Shown: positions 11,482 through 24,900, numbered from the stretch's first letter. The stretch is 64,000 nucleotides of DNA from Meconema thalassinum (GCA_946902985.2 CAMPQE020000052.1:1178001-1242000); one strand, 5' to 3'. Translations and numbers: made by a program. The notes: generated from the sequence alone by a model not told the origin.

Positions 11482-14319
11482 GTAAGTACCTTATTGGGTT
11501 ACTACTTCTTGCAGCTTATAAAGGGCGTGACCTGATCGCCATCTTCTTCTCACAAATGCTATTTAGGGATTGCAGAATTGTGTATTCAGACTGTACTGAT
11601 GACAAATAGAACCTGTTTGCTATTAGGTTGGGGAAAGTACGAAAAATAGATGACGTCAAGATTGATGGTAAAGCATTATATTGTCCGACTTGTACTTGAC
11701 TCAAACCCATGACCTCCCTCTGTGTATGCCGTTGCTGTATTTACTTAGGTAAAGGAGGATATATCTTAATGCTCATAAGTGGAGGGTACATTATGCCTAG
11801 TCAGCATATCCTAAGGACAATCACGTTGTTTTAGTTGCCTGTTGTGAACTTTTGTTTTCCAGTATGAAGAAGTTACTCCAAACGATCCGATTATGCATGT
11901 TGACTTGTCGCATTATATTTCTTCTTTCTTAGCAGACAGCCAAACGGGAAGGTTTATTATTAGAAAAAAAAAATCATTTTCTTGCCCTGTAGTAACTCGA
12001 ATAACTCCTGTCGATATAAAATGAGAATACATTAGTCCTAATGCTTGCCGTTAGAAGCATTATGTAGTGGCAAAATATATGTTGAATAGTCTACAAATCA
12101 CTCTCTCTAGAGGCGCTTACTGTAATTGGATTACTGGGAGATTTTTGAATATGTATCTGCCCTAGTCAAATATTTTGCAGTGTTTTGGTAAAATGTTATT
12201 GCGGAATATTATTAATATGGCATATATGAGTGATGTATACATTTATTCTTAAAAGCTGAGCTGGTAAAACCATTGAGGACCAAGTCACGGCAGTGACATC
12301 TGCATGTATTATGTGCTGAGACTGAAATGGACCAAAGGATGGACTAGCACGAAAATGGGCTTTATAGTCTTGCTGCTTGAAATTTCAAAAATAATTCTAC
12401 ATTCTCTATCACACTTCAATTTATTTTAGTTTTGGTTTCATCTGTATATAGCTACCACACCCTCCATCCGAGGCAATCTGTTTCACATATTCTAACCTTG
12501 GTCTTTCCCTACCGTTCTTATGATCGACCCTATCTTCCATATCTAACTTTGCTATTCCTGGGTGTCTTAGTAAGTGTCCCACCAACCTATATCTTCTCTT
12601 CATTAGTAGTTGTCAGAAACATCTCTCCTCTCCTACTCGTCTTATTACTTAAATCTATATTCGATGTCAACAGACTCCTCCCTTCTATCAATGCGTTCCT
12701 TGCCCGAGCCAACCTATTTTTATACCCTCTTCGTTTCGTCCATCACTGGTTATTTTGCTGAAGTAACACAAGTTTCCTACTTTCTTTAGCTTTTCACCTG
12801 CCTATTTGACGACCATAGGGGTTTCTTATTTATTTCGGGTCTATTACAACATTTTTGTTTATAATTATTTATTTTCATCATAAATTCTTTCCTCAATACA
12901 GACTGCATACCATTTAAAAGCTCATTCATATCCTCTGGTGTAACGGCTAATATGATGTCATGAGCAAATCTCAGAGTTGCTATTATTTTTCTTTGAATCT
13001 CTAGTCCTACTTAGAATTATTCACCAATTTCCTTCATTGCTTGTTCAATGTATACATTCAAGAGTATGGATGATAAGTGGTGGCCTTGCCCTACAACCTT
13101 TCTGAATACCAGCTTCTCTCTAATGTCCTCCGGCTTGAGTAACTACTGTCTGGTTTCTGTATAGATTGTGTAGCACCCTTTTTTCACTGTACTTTATTAC
13201 AATCTTTTTAAATATATCAAACAATTTGCTCCAATCAACGTTATAAAATGCCTTTTGCAAGTCTACAAATGCCATGATCGTTCTCTTATCGTCCTTCATT
13301 CCGCCTCTCAAAATCAGCGTAAGACGTAGAACAGTTTCCCCACGTTTCTGCTGAAGCCAAACTGGTCTTGACCCAACTCTGTTTCTATCTTTTTTTCCAT
13401 CCTCTTGTAAGTTATTCTAGTCAGGATGTCTGAAGCATGATTGATCAAGCTGATTGTACGGTAATCTTCACATCTGTCACTTCCTGTTTTCTTCGGTATA
13501 GGGATGATTACATTTTTCTTGAAATCAGAAGGTAACTCACCTGTATCATAAATCCTTCACGGCGAGTGAAACAAACCTGATCAGACGTTCATCGCGTATG
13601 CTGCGTGGCAATTCAATCGGTATATCTTCTCTGCCTGGTGATTTGTTTCTGCTCAAATCTTCCATTGATGTGTCAAATTCTGATTTACATGACCTACAAA
13701 GTAGGGCTATCTTAGATAAGCTTCAGATGTAGATGAGACTTCTACAGGGTCTTTTTTTTGCTTGGCAAGGCGATTCCGCTCGACCTTAGCCGGCTGTTAC
13801 AGGTTGGCGCGCACGGTCTCTCACGCTCTTGCTGCGGTATACGTGTGAGCTCCAAGCTAATTGGGTGTTTTATATAGCTACTGTGTACTGTATATCGTAC
13901 TGTATAATGTTTTATTGTGATCGTATATAGTGCTTTAATGCCATATATGAAATATTCGTTTCGTGAACGTGATATCTGCACAATACGTACACAAACAAGA
14001 CAAAAGTTTCGAGTGAAATTTCCAGGGAGACCCATTCCTATAAATTGAACAATACTCTGCCATACAAATGCGCGCGCGGTCGCTGGCAACTGAGCCAACA
14101 CTGACGGGGAGCGTGAGTGAGAATGTCCTTGCCAAGCAAATATTAAGACCCTGTATAATGCAGTAAGATATGGTCGAGAATAAGAAAGTAATAATAGTCA
14201 GTTGTACAGCTGATAAATCCTTACTCTTAGTTGATCTGTGCAGTAAAGTTACATTGCTATTGATTGTTTAGAAGCGTAATATAGTAGTGAATACATTTTT
14301 GATTCGTTCTTGTCCCTAG
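11482..14319 (+). other. Intron between exons A and B, holding a LINE fragment
   Basis: Bounded by GTAAGT at 11482 and TTGTCCCTAG ending at 14319. It contains the LINE relic at 12421-13690; no other coding unit was recognised. Confidence 0.55.
12421..13690 (-). pseudogene. LINE reverse-transcriptase fragment (RTE/CR1-like), decayed
   Basis: Minus-strand frames give RT pieces in the right order: FVDLQKAF with DWSKLFDI (13311-13120), a broken catalytic box reading FAHD instead of FADD near 12965, and the C-terminal segment RRYRLVGHLLRHPG followed by RPRLEYVKQI (12600-12430). Several frameshifts separate the pieces. A second copy of the same family lies at 33310-34430. The clade is inferred by general resemblance only. 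Confidence 0.75.
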
Positions 14320-14378
14320 GATATAACCGAAGAAACCAATGACGAAGAGAGTGATGCAAGTGGAAATCATATAAATGA
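14320..14378 (+). CDS. Zinc-finger gene, internal exon B
   Basis: A 59-bp segment between acceptor TTGTCCCTAG and donor GTAAGT. It encodes the acidic stretch DITEETNDEESDASGNHIN plus two bases of the next codon. The finger exon at 27288 begins with exactly one base before its open frame, so the two join in frame. Acidic composition matches exon A. Alone the exon would be weak evidence; the phase agreement with both neighbours makes it credible. Confidence 0.65.
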
Positions 14379-14613
14379 GTAAGTGGACAACATAATAAGG
14401 AAAAGTGTTGTTTTATAATGTATGAAAACTTAATATGTTGGATGTGAAGACGTTTTGTTGACAAAATGAGTTGTTCTCTCATATTTATCGTTGAACGTTT
14501 CTATATTTGTCTGTCTCAAGTGGACATAGATATTCACTTTTTAGTTGGAACCTCAAAAACTAACTATTCTCATTCAGAGTTTTAACTGTTGGAAGTATTC
14601 ATGTATATATGCT

Positions 14614-15626
14614 GCGCAATAAAAATTAAAGCACCACTCTTTTCAAAGGCCACCAAATTTTGAAAAGTTGACCGCACAAGCTAGAAGTCTCAGTATGACG
14701 TTTGTCCTGTTGCCTACCATGCATATGCATCAGCACGACTCCCCAACTTTAGTAGTTTCGGGGCAGCGCCTCCGAAACCAGCCCATTTTCGCAAACCGCA
14801 AATTGAAGTTTGCGAAAAACACTGTAGGACTTGTCGCAGGTTGCCAAAGCAGTCGAAAATGAATGAGTCTTGTTCTTAAATGTTCCGCAAACACGTTGAA
14901 ATCGTTATATTTGACGTTCGGGCATTTTCAACCCCCTTCATCCTCCCCTAAATATGGACTACCAATGGGGGCGTCTGAGAAGGCACCGGGTGTGTTTAAC
15001 CACCTGAAAACCTGCACACCGTCCTCAGTTGCTGATTGCAGTAAGTTCATATGGCCTCCGGAAACGTTCACCCCTCCACCCCCCCCCCTAACACCCTCCA
15101 CTGGCATGGGAGCAAACCACCCCGTATCGATTCACCCATAAGGAAAGTTTTAATCGACATGTTTATCAGTGCTGCAAATGAGGGGGGGGGGGGGGTCTTC
15201 CCCTAACGTTTCAAAAAAGGAGCTGTGCCTATGTCACCACCCGTTCCCCTGCTACCCCCGATTGTATGATTTTTCGAATCAGGCCCTTTTTAAGGGCTGA
15301 AACGAGGTCGTAATCACTGAAAGAGCTGTAAAGATCCTTAGACGTAGTAGTGACACGAAATCAAACCCTTCCGATCGTTGATTGACAATCCATCCCCCAA
15401 ATTTGACATTTTTGCACCCTCAACCCTCCCTGTCTGGACGCGTAACGCGTCATGGCAGAGTTTTCGGAGTTGGATGAAAATGAAGCTCATGGCCTGAATT
15501 CGAGCCCAAAACAGCAGATTGAATAGAAATTCATCGGTAGGGTGGGAAACGAGACTAGAAAGTTTTCAAAAAAAGTTAACAGCCTCTAGTAAGTACGCCC
15601 ATGCATAGGCAACCCACATCACGTCA
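14614..15626 (+). repeat. Left arm of fold-back element
   Basis: Includes the segments TTTTCAAAGGCCACC, GACGTTTGTCCTGTTGCCTA and ATGAATGAGTCTTGTTCTTA, all found inverted in the right arm, plus a G run near 15182. Confidence 0.8.
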
Positions 15627-15685
15627 TTTTTCTCCCATTTCCATCCTTTGTAACCCATTGCCGATCATAGGCAACCCGCACGCAC

Positions 15686-16688
15686 TGACGTGATGTGGGT
15701 TGCCTATGCATGGTTGTACTTACTAGAGGCTGTTAACTTTTTTGAAAGCGTTTTGGTCTCGTTTCCCACTCTACCGATGAATTAACATTCAACCGGAGGT
15801 TTGGTCTCGATTGCAGTCCATAAGCTTCATTTTCATCTAACACTGAAACTCTGCCGTGACGCGTTACCCGTCCAGACAGGGAGGGTTGAGGGTGCAAAAA
15901 TTTCAAGTTTGGGGCATGTATAGTCAATCAACGATCGAAAGGGGTTGATTTCGTGTCACCACTACTTCTAAGGACCTTTACAGCCCTTTCAGCGATTAAG
16001 ACCTCATTTCAGCGCTTAAAACGGGCCTGATTCGAAAAATCATACAATCGGGGGTAGCAGGGGAAGGGGTGGTGACACAGGCACAGCTCCTGTTTTGAAA
16101 TGTTAGGTGAAGACCCCCCCATTTGCAGCACTGATAAACATGTCGATTAAAACCTTCCTTATGGGTGAATCGAGACGTGGTGGTTTGCTCCCATGCCAGT
16201 GGAGGGTGTTATGGGGGGGAGGAGGGGTGAACGATGCCGGAGGCCTTAAGAACTTACTGCAATCAGCAACTGAAGACGGTGTGCAGGTTTTGAGGTGGTT
16301 AAACACACCCGGTACCTTCTCAGACGCCCCCAATGGTAGTCCATGTTTAGGGGATGATGAAGGTGGTTGAAAATGCCCAAACGTCAAATGTAATGATTTC
16401 AACGTGTTTGTGGAACCTTTAAGAACAAGACTCATTCATTTTCGACTGCTTTGGCAACCTGCGACAAGTCCTACAGCGTTTTTCGCAAACTTCAATTTGC
16501 GGTATTAGAAAATGGGCTGGTTTTGGAGGCGCTACACCGAATCTACTCAAGTTGTGGAGTTGTGCTGAAGCATATGCTTGGTAGGCAATAGGACAAACGT
16601 CATACTGAGATTTCGAACTCGTGCGGTCAACTTTTCAAAATTGGGTGGCCTTTGAAAAAAAATGTTGCTTTAATTTTTTTGTTCCGTT
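15686..16688 (-). repeat. Right arm of fold-back element
   Basis: Reverse complement of the left arm, starting TGACGTGATGTGGGTTGCCT at the spacer and ending at the AT-rich tip. Confidence 0.8.
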
Positions 16689-16734
16689 TATATGCTATCC
16701 AGTATGAATGTAATTGCACATTTTTATGACCCAC

Positions 16735-16768
16735 TAGTTGTACCCGTCATGCGTTGCGTTGCCAATCA

Positions 16769-16806
<38 letters not shown>
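16735..16806 (+). repeat. Element end fragment plus (GAAA)n microsatellite
   Basis: ACTAGTTGTACCCGTCATGCGTTGC resembles the end of the dispersed element at 37083 (ACTAGCTGTACCCGGCATGC). It is followed by a perfect GAAA run of about ten units. Confidence 0.7.
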
Positions 16807-16807
<1 letters not shown>

Positions 16808-19200
16808 TGCTTCAGTTTTAACTTTGTTTATCGAAGTGCGCACAACTCCTCAACAATGTTCATTAGTTGAAATGATAAGTGCGCCAAAACTCATTTGTTG
16901 AAACGACTAGCACACCACCTTTTGTGACATGGATTTGATAATAAAGAAACATTCTCGTGCTTGCAAAAATTATTTGTTGCAACGAAAGTCAATGTTTCAT
17001 ATACATAAAACCACAAGTCGATTGTGGTTCTTGTTCTGGAAACATAGCTATGCATTGACGCAATGTAATGGTCGCACTACGCGATTCCTTCATTTCCTTC
17101 TTTGTACGATGTCCCGAACAGCAGAGGTCCATCATTTATCGTTTTAATGAACAAATGTACAATCAGGGAATTACCATGCAAAATTTAGGGGCAGATAACC
17201 TCGTAGTTCCGCCCCTTGAAACAACAATAACTAACCAACCATGCAAAACCTAATACATTTATTGATTAAGATCATAATAACTGGGATATGTTAATGCCTT
17301 TTCCGCAAATGTGCAGTGAAAGTAAGTTAAGGCGTAATATGAATACTTAAAATAGGAAAAAATTAATAGATCAGCTATATACAGACAATGAATCGAAATA
17401 AAGTTGGTACAATACAATATCATGCAATTACTCGCTGTTTTAGTACGGTAGAGAATCACTGTGTAGCAGAACTAAGAAGAAATGGCTTTGTTTCCAACCC
17501 CAGCCATCCTAACAGTGGTTTTCCGTTGCTTCACCACTTCTACTCTAAGCAAATGCTGGGATTGTACTTAAATTCTGATCATGGCCGCCTCCTGCCCAAA
17601 CCTTTTCCCCAATTAAAAATTAATTAGTTAAGCCAGCACAATAACACAGGTTATCAAACATGTACACGGGCTCGATGACCATGATGTAAACCATACTATC
17701 ATCAACCATCACCAATGTTTATACTACATTGGCTACTGGTCCTAACCAGCGCACTTGGGGGTGACAAGACCCTTGCACTCACATTCACTGTTTATATCAA
17801 TGTTTACTCACAGTTCACCAACAAACAAAACCCACGTATCCTGGGAATGATGAACCCCCTTGTCCCAAACAATGTACGTATTAATCTTGCCTACAAATCA
17901 AACCCAGGTGACATAGTATCACTGCCTGCTCGCAGCATGGAGCGGTGATTTAGTGTGAGGCGTGTTGCCTACATAGTATCGTCAAGTAGTGCAATGTGAG
18001 GGCCATGAGAATTATCTTGGTGAGGAAAGTAGTTCGAATCCCACCTTGAGCACAAACGTTTGTCATTGTTTTTGTTTTTGTTGGATCCAAGTTTTAATAA
18101 AAGTTCAAGATTGGTTTTGGCATTGCCAAAAAGAGAGCAGTGCTTTGATGAAATAAAATTGTCAGCGCTAGAAAATGAAGTTGACAGTGTCCAAAATTAT
18201 AATGTAGATTGTTGTCCAAAAGTTGGGCTGAGGCATCTGCGGGTTCATGAACTCAGGACCAATGGGTGGGGTGTCCAGCAAGTTTAATGGAGGACTGTGG
18301 TTGTGTTGGAGGTGCTGGCTCAGGTCCTCGACCGAAACCTGTATTGCGGCAGGGCGAAGATGCGGCTGCTTTTCCTGGGTACAATATAAAGGCGAGGCAC
18401 AAACCGCACAACTAAAGTCGTGGACAATAACCTGGTTTGTGTCAGAATCGAGTCGACTGCGTCGCGCAGGTTTGTCTAGTGATGACTCCGTGTGTCCTGG
18501 AGACTGCCACTCGTGACTGTGGATTGAGCAGTTGCTTGTCGCCCCCCAGAGTTCGCACAAAACCAGCAGAGCGGGCTATCAGAGCTAGGGGAACGCAGCT
18601 GTGGTTTCTCCGGGAGGTTGCAAAATGGTCCTCAAAATCTGGGTTCCCATTTCTCAGGGACACACATTTCCAGCCTCAAAACTAGTCGTGTCATATAAAA
18701 AGATACATTCCTATATATTTTATGTTATCTGACACGATGAAATTAAGTTAATCCAAGCACACACACTGTGGACTGGATCTCGCAGCAATATATCAAGTCC
18801 CCTAAATTCTTGGATTACCACTCTTATTACATACTAATTGACTACCAGAGACACGCAATCCCGCTGTGATAACTTCTCATGTCCTCTTTCCTTACCAACG
18901 CTGAAACTAGAGCATCGTTCTGCTTACAACTGCTGTGTCACTCTCGACTGACTTACTGATTCATTGCAGCCCACTTCGTTGACTGACTGCCCTGTCGTGC
19001 ACATGTCATTGAACTGTGTATCATTCCGTATATGCTTGGAATGATAGTCACGAATTTTTCAGATGAAGTAGATATTCTGAACGTTACATGACTTATGGTA
19101 CACACTTACATCATATTACATCTTAATGAAAAGAAAAAGAAAAGCAGATCGTCACATAATTTAACATCTAAATTCAAAATATGGTCCCCTGATACAGGAG
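16807..19200. other. No gene recognised; mixed transposon debris
   Basis: A segment near 17205-17230 (GTAGTTCCGCCCCTTGAAACAACAAT) recurs at 20080-20108, so it belongs to a dispersed repeat. Around 17940-18060 a tRNA-like box B (GTTCGAATCCC) occurs and may be a decayed SINE. On the minus strand 18560-18168 has an open frame with a CAVC...H spacing that could be the zinc-finger N-terminus of a LINE, but this is weak. Confidence 0.3.
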
Positions 19201-19790
19201 TCACTGAGGTATGCTACCACCGTAGGCTCGTATAGGACAGTGCTTCATCGTTTGTCTGTCGGCTCCACAGTCACTGTTATCTGTTTCACTTGAACAAAGA
19301 GTCCGCACAACACCAGAATTGGTCCTGATCTGGTTTATTTTCGACCATATCCGACGAGGAAGATCAAATTCAGGTTCTTCAGAAGTGACAGATGACATTT
19401 CTCGGCATTCCTGTGGAGCAAAAATTTTCCAATCATGTGACCACTGCTGGACTATGTCAAAGTTCTCATTGATAACTCTCGCAGCTGTCTTCACAATGGG
19501 CTGCCTTGAGCGAAGTCTAGGTAGACAAGCAGCAGGTATGTCAGCATGAATAGTGAGATCCTGATTTTGATGTATGTTGTGGTTTGCTTTGACCAGGATA
19601 TTACACCTATGGGGATCGGGTCGAGGATTGTAGCTCAGAACAGGAAGCCATTGAATAGGGGTGCATTTAATGGTACCAGATATCAATCGCATGGTCTTGT
19701 TGATTTCAACATCGATCTTCCCTATGCAAGGTCTGTTAAACCACACAGGGGCTCAATATTCAGCTACAGATAGAGAGTCTTCAAAAGATG
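19201..19790 (-). pseudogene. LINE ORF2 C-terminal fragment
   Basis: The minus-strand frame reads TMRLISGTIKCTPIQWLPVL near its start, then SRQPIVKTAARV, LPRRIWSKINQIRTN and SDCGADRQTMKH, the order seen at the C-terminus of insect non-LTR retrotransposon polyproteins. The N-terminal RT and endonuclease are absent, so it is a fragment. Confidence 0.7.
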
Positions 19791-20130
19791 TTGTTTGAAA
19801 GATAAGGTTCTGTTCTTACGTCATCAATTAGCATTTAAGAAATATAATCTTTATATTTTTACCAACATCCCACTTAAGTCTACCGCTATACTGTATTGCT
19901 AACCACAAAGTCACCTTATGTGACCTAGCGATTACTTACTTAGACTGCTGGATTAGCCAGACCAGCCTACGCTAAGGCATTAAATAAAAAGTTCATCCCA
20001 TTCAACATAATCAAGGATTCAATCGAATAAAGTATTTAAGTGTATTATGTGTGTGTCATAAATAGGAGAGATGACCTTGCTGTTCCGCCCCTATAAACAA
20101 CAATTATCATCGTCATGCGTGTCGTGAGGG

Positions 20131-20750
20131 CTATCCAAACAGTACCTGTATAATTTCAGGCTGCTCTGTCACCTGAATGATATTTGCATCAATATCTTCA
20201 ATGTCTATCGGACATTGCGCCACATCATCTGAATAATAAACCCACAGCCTTATATTAGTTAAGGAAAATGTGAAAAGTGCGGTTACAAGCTAACCTTAAA
20301 ATAATTTTAAATTGTGAGAGTACATTAATAACCGTATCTTGACACTTACCTATTCTATCTCCATCAAACGGATTGCACAGTCCCTCAGCCAATGTTCCCA
20401 TTAAATAAATCATATCGGCACTTTTCTTTGCGGGAGTTTCACTTTCTCCACCTGTTTTTGCTTTTCGTCAGTCTGCTCTTTCTTCGCTTTCTTCTTCAAG
20501 ATTTCATACTCATCTCGTAGATATTTGATAGGTTTTCTTCAACCTGTCAATGCCTCAAATGTTTGGGCTACTTCCCATGCCTTATACTTCTGTTCACATC
20601 GGATTTCTTATTTTCAATTACAGATTTCCTTTCTTCCACCACCTTGATGAGGACTTCCTCTTCTGACGAAGAGTAATTGGTGTGCCTTTTCCTCTTTAGG
20701 CATTTATTCATCTCAATTGGAGATAACTGTTCTTCCATTTCATATATCAA
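20131..20750 (-). pseudogene. Myb/SANT-like gene (Harbinger partner type), two exons, broken
   Basis: Exon 1 (20750-20350) encodes a Myb/SANT-like DNA-binding domain: KRKRHTNYSSSEEEVLIKVV, KSVIENKKSD, then helix-3 residues with KYLRDEYEILKKKAKKEQ. A donor GTAAGT follows at 20349, the acceptor TTATTATTCAG lies before 20228, and exon 2 (20228-20131) continues in phase to a stop (DDVAQCPIDIEDIDANII...). An in-frame TGA in helix 2-3 and a frameshift before the TGGE segment break exon 1. Such proteins accompany Harbinger transposases or are domesticated from them; no transposase is seen nearby. Confidence 0.6.
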
Positions 20751-21469
20751 TCTTTATCATCGTAACGTGAATAATGAAAACAAACAGATTGCGCCAAGGT
20801 CACATATCATGGAATATAAAATATATGTTTATTATTTACTCCCTGACGTAAATTCACTCATGCCAACTCTTGGGAGGTATCAAGTAACCTGCAAATCGAA
20901 CCAGAAATATATACCAACTGCTGAAAATTATCCGCAGATCGGCTAACCTACCGTAAACATTAACCGGATCATTGTAAGAACGATTGAGTGTTACCGGGAC
21001 TTTACTCCGACCGTAAAATCAACTGTCAGTTAGGGTTTACTGTCACGTCACTGGAGATTGTAAGAACGGGCCTATGCATTATTACTTGTGGGTAATAGCG
21101 TCCTCTCCTGTAAAATTCAAATTCTACTGTATGTTGGTCCCGCTTTCGGATCTCCGGCCGAGGACAACTCGAGAGGGTGTTAACATCACAAAGTTTACAA
21201 AGGTAACATCTGACATTCTACTGGGCAGGTCGTGGCTGTTAGAATTGGGATTGGCAGAGGCAGGTTTAAAAACGTTGAAAGGGTAATGGTTAGATGGACG
21301 TTGGATTTGGTTGGGATTATTGAAATGTTTAGATCGTGGGCTTTTGTGGCCGGGGTCTAGTTGACTGGATGGAGCTTCGTCATGTATCGGCCATTGTTTC
21401 CCGACGTTTAGCCTGTCATTGTCGCACCTGTATCATGAGTACGATTTCCTGTCTGCACTCAAACTAACC
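20751..21469. other. No gene recognised
   Basis: Short open frames only; no domain, repeat match or RNA was seen. Confidence 0.3.
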
Positions 21470-21690
21470 GTAGGTTGGTATATTGGCTTTCACGGTACGT
21501 AAATTAAAACTCAGCCATTTTCCCTAGGTTTATGCCGTGTCCTGTGTGTGTTTTTTCCCATGAAAACCAAGCTGGCTCATTAGGGGGCTCTTGATCTTTC
21601 GCGCCTGGACCCGCGCTGGAGTAGTGAACTGTATATCATATGGTATCTTGAGTTATTTCATTCCCTTACCTTGGCAAGTGGGGTGAGGAC
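21470..21690 (-). repeat. Degenerate hammerhead-bearing repeat copy
   Basis: Resembles the 253-bp repeat at 39551: TATTGGCTTTCACGG, AATTAAAACTCAGC, TAGGTTTATGCCGTGTC. On the minus strand the ribozyme core reads CTAATGA instead of CTGATGA and stem II no longer pairs well, so it is probably inactive. Confidence 0.65.
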
Positions 21691-21989
21691 GTGCCATCAG
21701 CTAAACATGTAGCCCTTTGGCCGTTGGGTAAAAGAGTTTTAGAAGAAGAACAAGGGGGAAAAGTATACTAAAGCACACGTATAAAGAGGGAATGTAAAAC
21801 AAAGTAAATCGCGCAGAGGTCACCGCGACCCAGGAAGGCCCCCCCCCCCCCCCAGCGAAAAGCCACCCCACCACGCCCCGCCAGGGAGAAACCCCCCGAA
21901 CAGGCCCCGTTTATTGAACGTAAAGTACATACCTAAAGACATTCGTGGGCAGAATACGACAACAACAAAAAATACAGCAAGCGTGCAAA

Positions 21990-24900
21990 ATCTTAGCATG
22001 GAAAGAGTAGTTCAAGAGTGTCCTTAAAATGTTCATATCTGGAACGTAGAAATATTAAATAAACACTTGAGCAACAAAAAAAGCAAGGAAAAGAACAAAA
22101 CACAAAAGGGATAAAGAAATTGACAATACAAAAAGCAAGGAAAAGAACAAAACACAAAAGGGATAAAGAAATGGACAATACAAGTGTGAAAGTCAAGCAC
22201 AGAGAAAAGAGAACTGTCAACAAAGTTTGTATAATGTTCAGTTCGTGAACGATGGGTTGAGGGATAAGGGGCACGGTGACGGTAATGGATGCACTGGGGA
22301 GCACTTGTATTCGTAGACATTGTGATCTTGGGGATACGGAGCAGTAGTTACGGTCAAGTGCAATGTAGAGATTGGATCAGGCTATGCGCCTAAAACTAGG
22401 GGCAGACACCTTCGGGAGCACCATGCGAAGCAAGTTGGAGTAAGTTGGAGGCGGGGATGGGGACATGATTGGGGAGCGCGGGGGGGGGGGGGGGGGGAGG
22501 GGAGGGGGTGCGATGGTCGTGAAGGATGCCCTGGGAAAGAGCTTCTGTGAACAATGGAAGGGAAATACATTGAGCGCGAGTGAGGTATTTCAAACGAAGG
22601 GAATGAGTGTGGCTGAGAATAGTAGGGATGGTTTAGTAGGGTGTGAAACTGGATAAAAGGGTGTCAAGTTTAAGGTGATAGGCGATGCGAGTGGCATGGC
22701 GGTTGTGGATGGAGAGCTTGAAATAGATGTGAAGTTTGGCGGTAATCCAGGAAGGAGAGGCAAAGAGAAGGATGGGACGGATAAAAATGTTTTAGAGGTT
22801 GGTGATATGGGGGGACTTAAGGCCCCAGGTGTGGCCGGTGAGGGTACGGAGAACAGTTAGACGATGGATAGGCTCGGCGGTATTGGGCGTAGAGGTGGTG
22901 TTGCCAGTGAAGGTCATTCCGATTGGTAATTCCAAGATAGACGGTGGTGGTGAATTCAGGAATAGGAACATCGTGAAATGTAATAGATACTTCGTTACGA
23001 GGACGACAGATACGTGATTTTGAGCGGAAAACGACGAGTTGGATCTTTTGGGCGTTAACAGTAATGTGGGAGTAGAGGAGCCAAGATTTCAGGGTAAAAA
23101 TATAGGTTTGGATGTGACGGTTAAGGGAAGGAGCAGAACGGGCTAAGGCGAGAATTGCGAGATCATCCGTGAATTGGTACAGACGGAGAGGCGGTGGGGG
23201 ATGGAGAATAACGTAGGTAAAGATGAGATATAGGAAGGCGAAAGAGGTGACCCCTGAGGGAAAACGTGTAAGAGGAGGCGTTGCGAATGCGAACAGAAGC
23301 AGTACGATGGTGGAGGAATTGTTAAATAAGGCGAATAGGGGAAGGGGGTAGAGGGAGACGACGGAGTTTATATATGAGGACGGGATGGTAAACGGTGTCA
23401 AAGGCTTTCTCTACATCTAAGCAAAGAAGGGCGGCGGTATGGCGGGGTTTCACAAATGCATGAAGAGAAGAGGTGATCATGAGTTGAGCGATGGGCGTGT
23501 AAACCAGCTTGGGATTTGGGGTGGAGCGGGAAATATTCTGAGTAGGAGCTGATACGTTTGGCGAGAATGAGTTCAAGTATTTTGGATAGGACCGGAAGGA
23601 GGCTGATTGGGCGATAGGAGTGAAGGTTGTAGGGGGGTTTCTTAGGATTGAGGAAAAGTAAGATAGAGATGTGGCACCAATGGGAAGGGTAATTGCTGGT
23701 GTAGAGAATGGTAGTATAAATAGAACTGAGGGCATGGAGAAAGACTGGCGGGGCTTCCTGGACGTGGCGATAGGTTATGTTGTCAGCGCCCGGGGCGGTG
23801 AATTTGCGACGACGGAGGACTGAAGACATATTTTTCAGGTGTGATAGGGCGATTGAGAAGGTGTTTGAAATCGACATGAGCAATGTGATCAAAAGAAGGA
23901 AGGAGGGAAGGGCTTTGGGAGGAGTCATTAAGGCGGTGCAAAAGAGGGGATTCGGGGTGAATGTCCTTAGGGTTGGGGACGGGGAGAATACGTTATAAAA
24001 CTGAGCGGCAACGAGGTCGGATTTGCAAGATCAGAGGTAGGGACGACAGTGAGAGTACAGATGGGTTAGGTGGGACGGGGGGTTGGGTTTTGGTGAGATG
24101 ACGAAACGTGGGCCAAAATTGGGAAGGATGAAGAGTTTGGGAGAGTTTGGTAAAGGCATTGACCAATAGGACCGTTTAATGGCTTTGATGAAAGATTTGA
24201 ATGGTGGAGGTAGAGGCGATGTTGGCGAAGATAATCGGGATCACGGGCGCGAACATAGGAGCGATCGTAATCATGAGCGAGGTGGAGGAGACGATTGCCT
24301 TTTGGTGGGATAGGAGGTTTGGTAGGATGGAACGAGCAACGAGGGATATGGAGACAATCAGGGGTGAGAATAGCAGTTTTAGTTTGAGTTACAAAGGCAT
24401 GATGGTTAGGAAGACAAATAGGAGGGGTATGATGAGTGAGAAGAGAGGTGATGGTAGCGCGGTATGCGGGCCAATCGGTTTGGGTAAAGCAGTGGGTAGG
24501 GGGAGGTCTGGGTGGGGAAGTGGAATGAGGGGAGATATTGGGAATGGTGATAAGGGCCGGTACATGATCACTGCCAATGAAAGGAACGATGGGAGCAACA
24601 CAAAGCGTGGGTGACATCAGAAGGGGATCGGGAGTCGAGTTGGAGATGGGGCGAGTTGGGGAGAGGAAGGGGACATTCAATCCGCGGATGCTGCGAAGAA
24701 GGGTGTGAATAGCCTGATTATCAGTAACACAATAAGAATTAATATTAATATCGGTGACGAGAACATAGTTGTGGATGGTGTGATCAATATAAGTGAGAAA
24801 GTCATTAAGAGGAGGGTTACGATGCGGGAGATAGAGAGTAACTATGTAAATGTTTTGGACGGGGCAAAGACCTCTAAAATCAAATACACGGAGACGTGGT

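Larger units (their letters stand above)
14614..16688. mobile_element. Fold-back DNA element with ~1-kb inverted arms
   Basis: The left arm (14614-15626) and right arm (15686-16688) are inverted copies of each other, clearly similar over their length with scattered changes, separated by a 59-bp spacer. The outer tips are AT-rich and less well matched (AAAAATTAAAGCA is shared). The 8-bp sequence TATATGCT stands on both sides (14606-14613, 16689-16696) and would be the target duplication, as in hAT-type elements. No transposase frame is present, so it is non-autonomous. Open frames in the arms mirror each other and carry no domain. Confidence 0.8.

Noticed and set aside
13742..14135. Frames of 66-119 codons upstream of exon B
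   Set aside because: No domain, no splice support, and they overlap intron sequence on the other strand.
17940..18060. tRNA-like box B with GTTCGAATCCC
   Set aside because: No convincing acceptor or anticodon arm and no box A; at most a decayed SINE.
22382..22593. Proline-rich frames next to a G-run
   Set aside because: Caused by the C/G homopolymer and low complexity, no domain.
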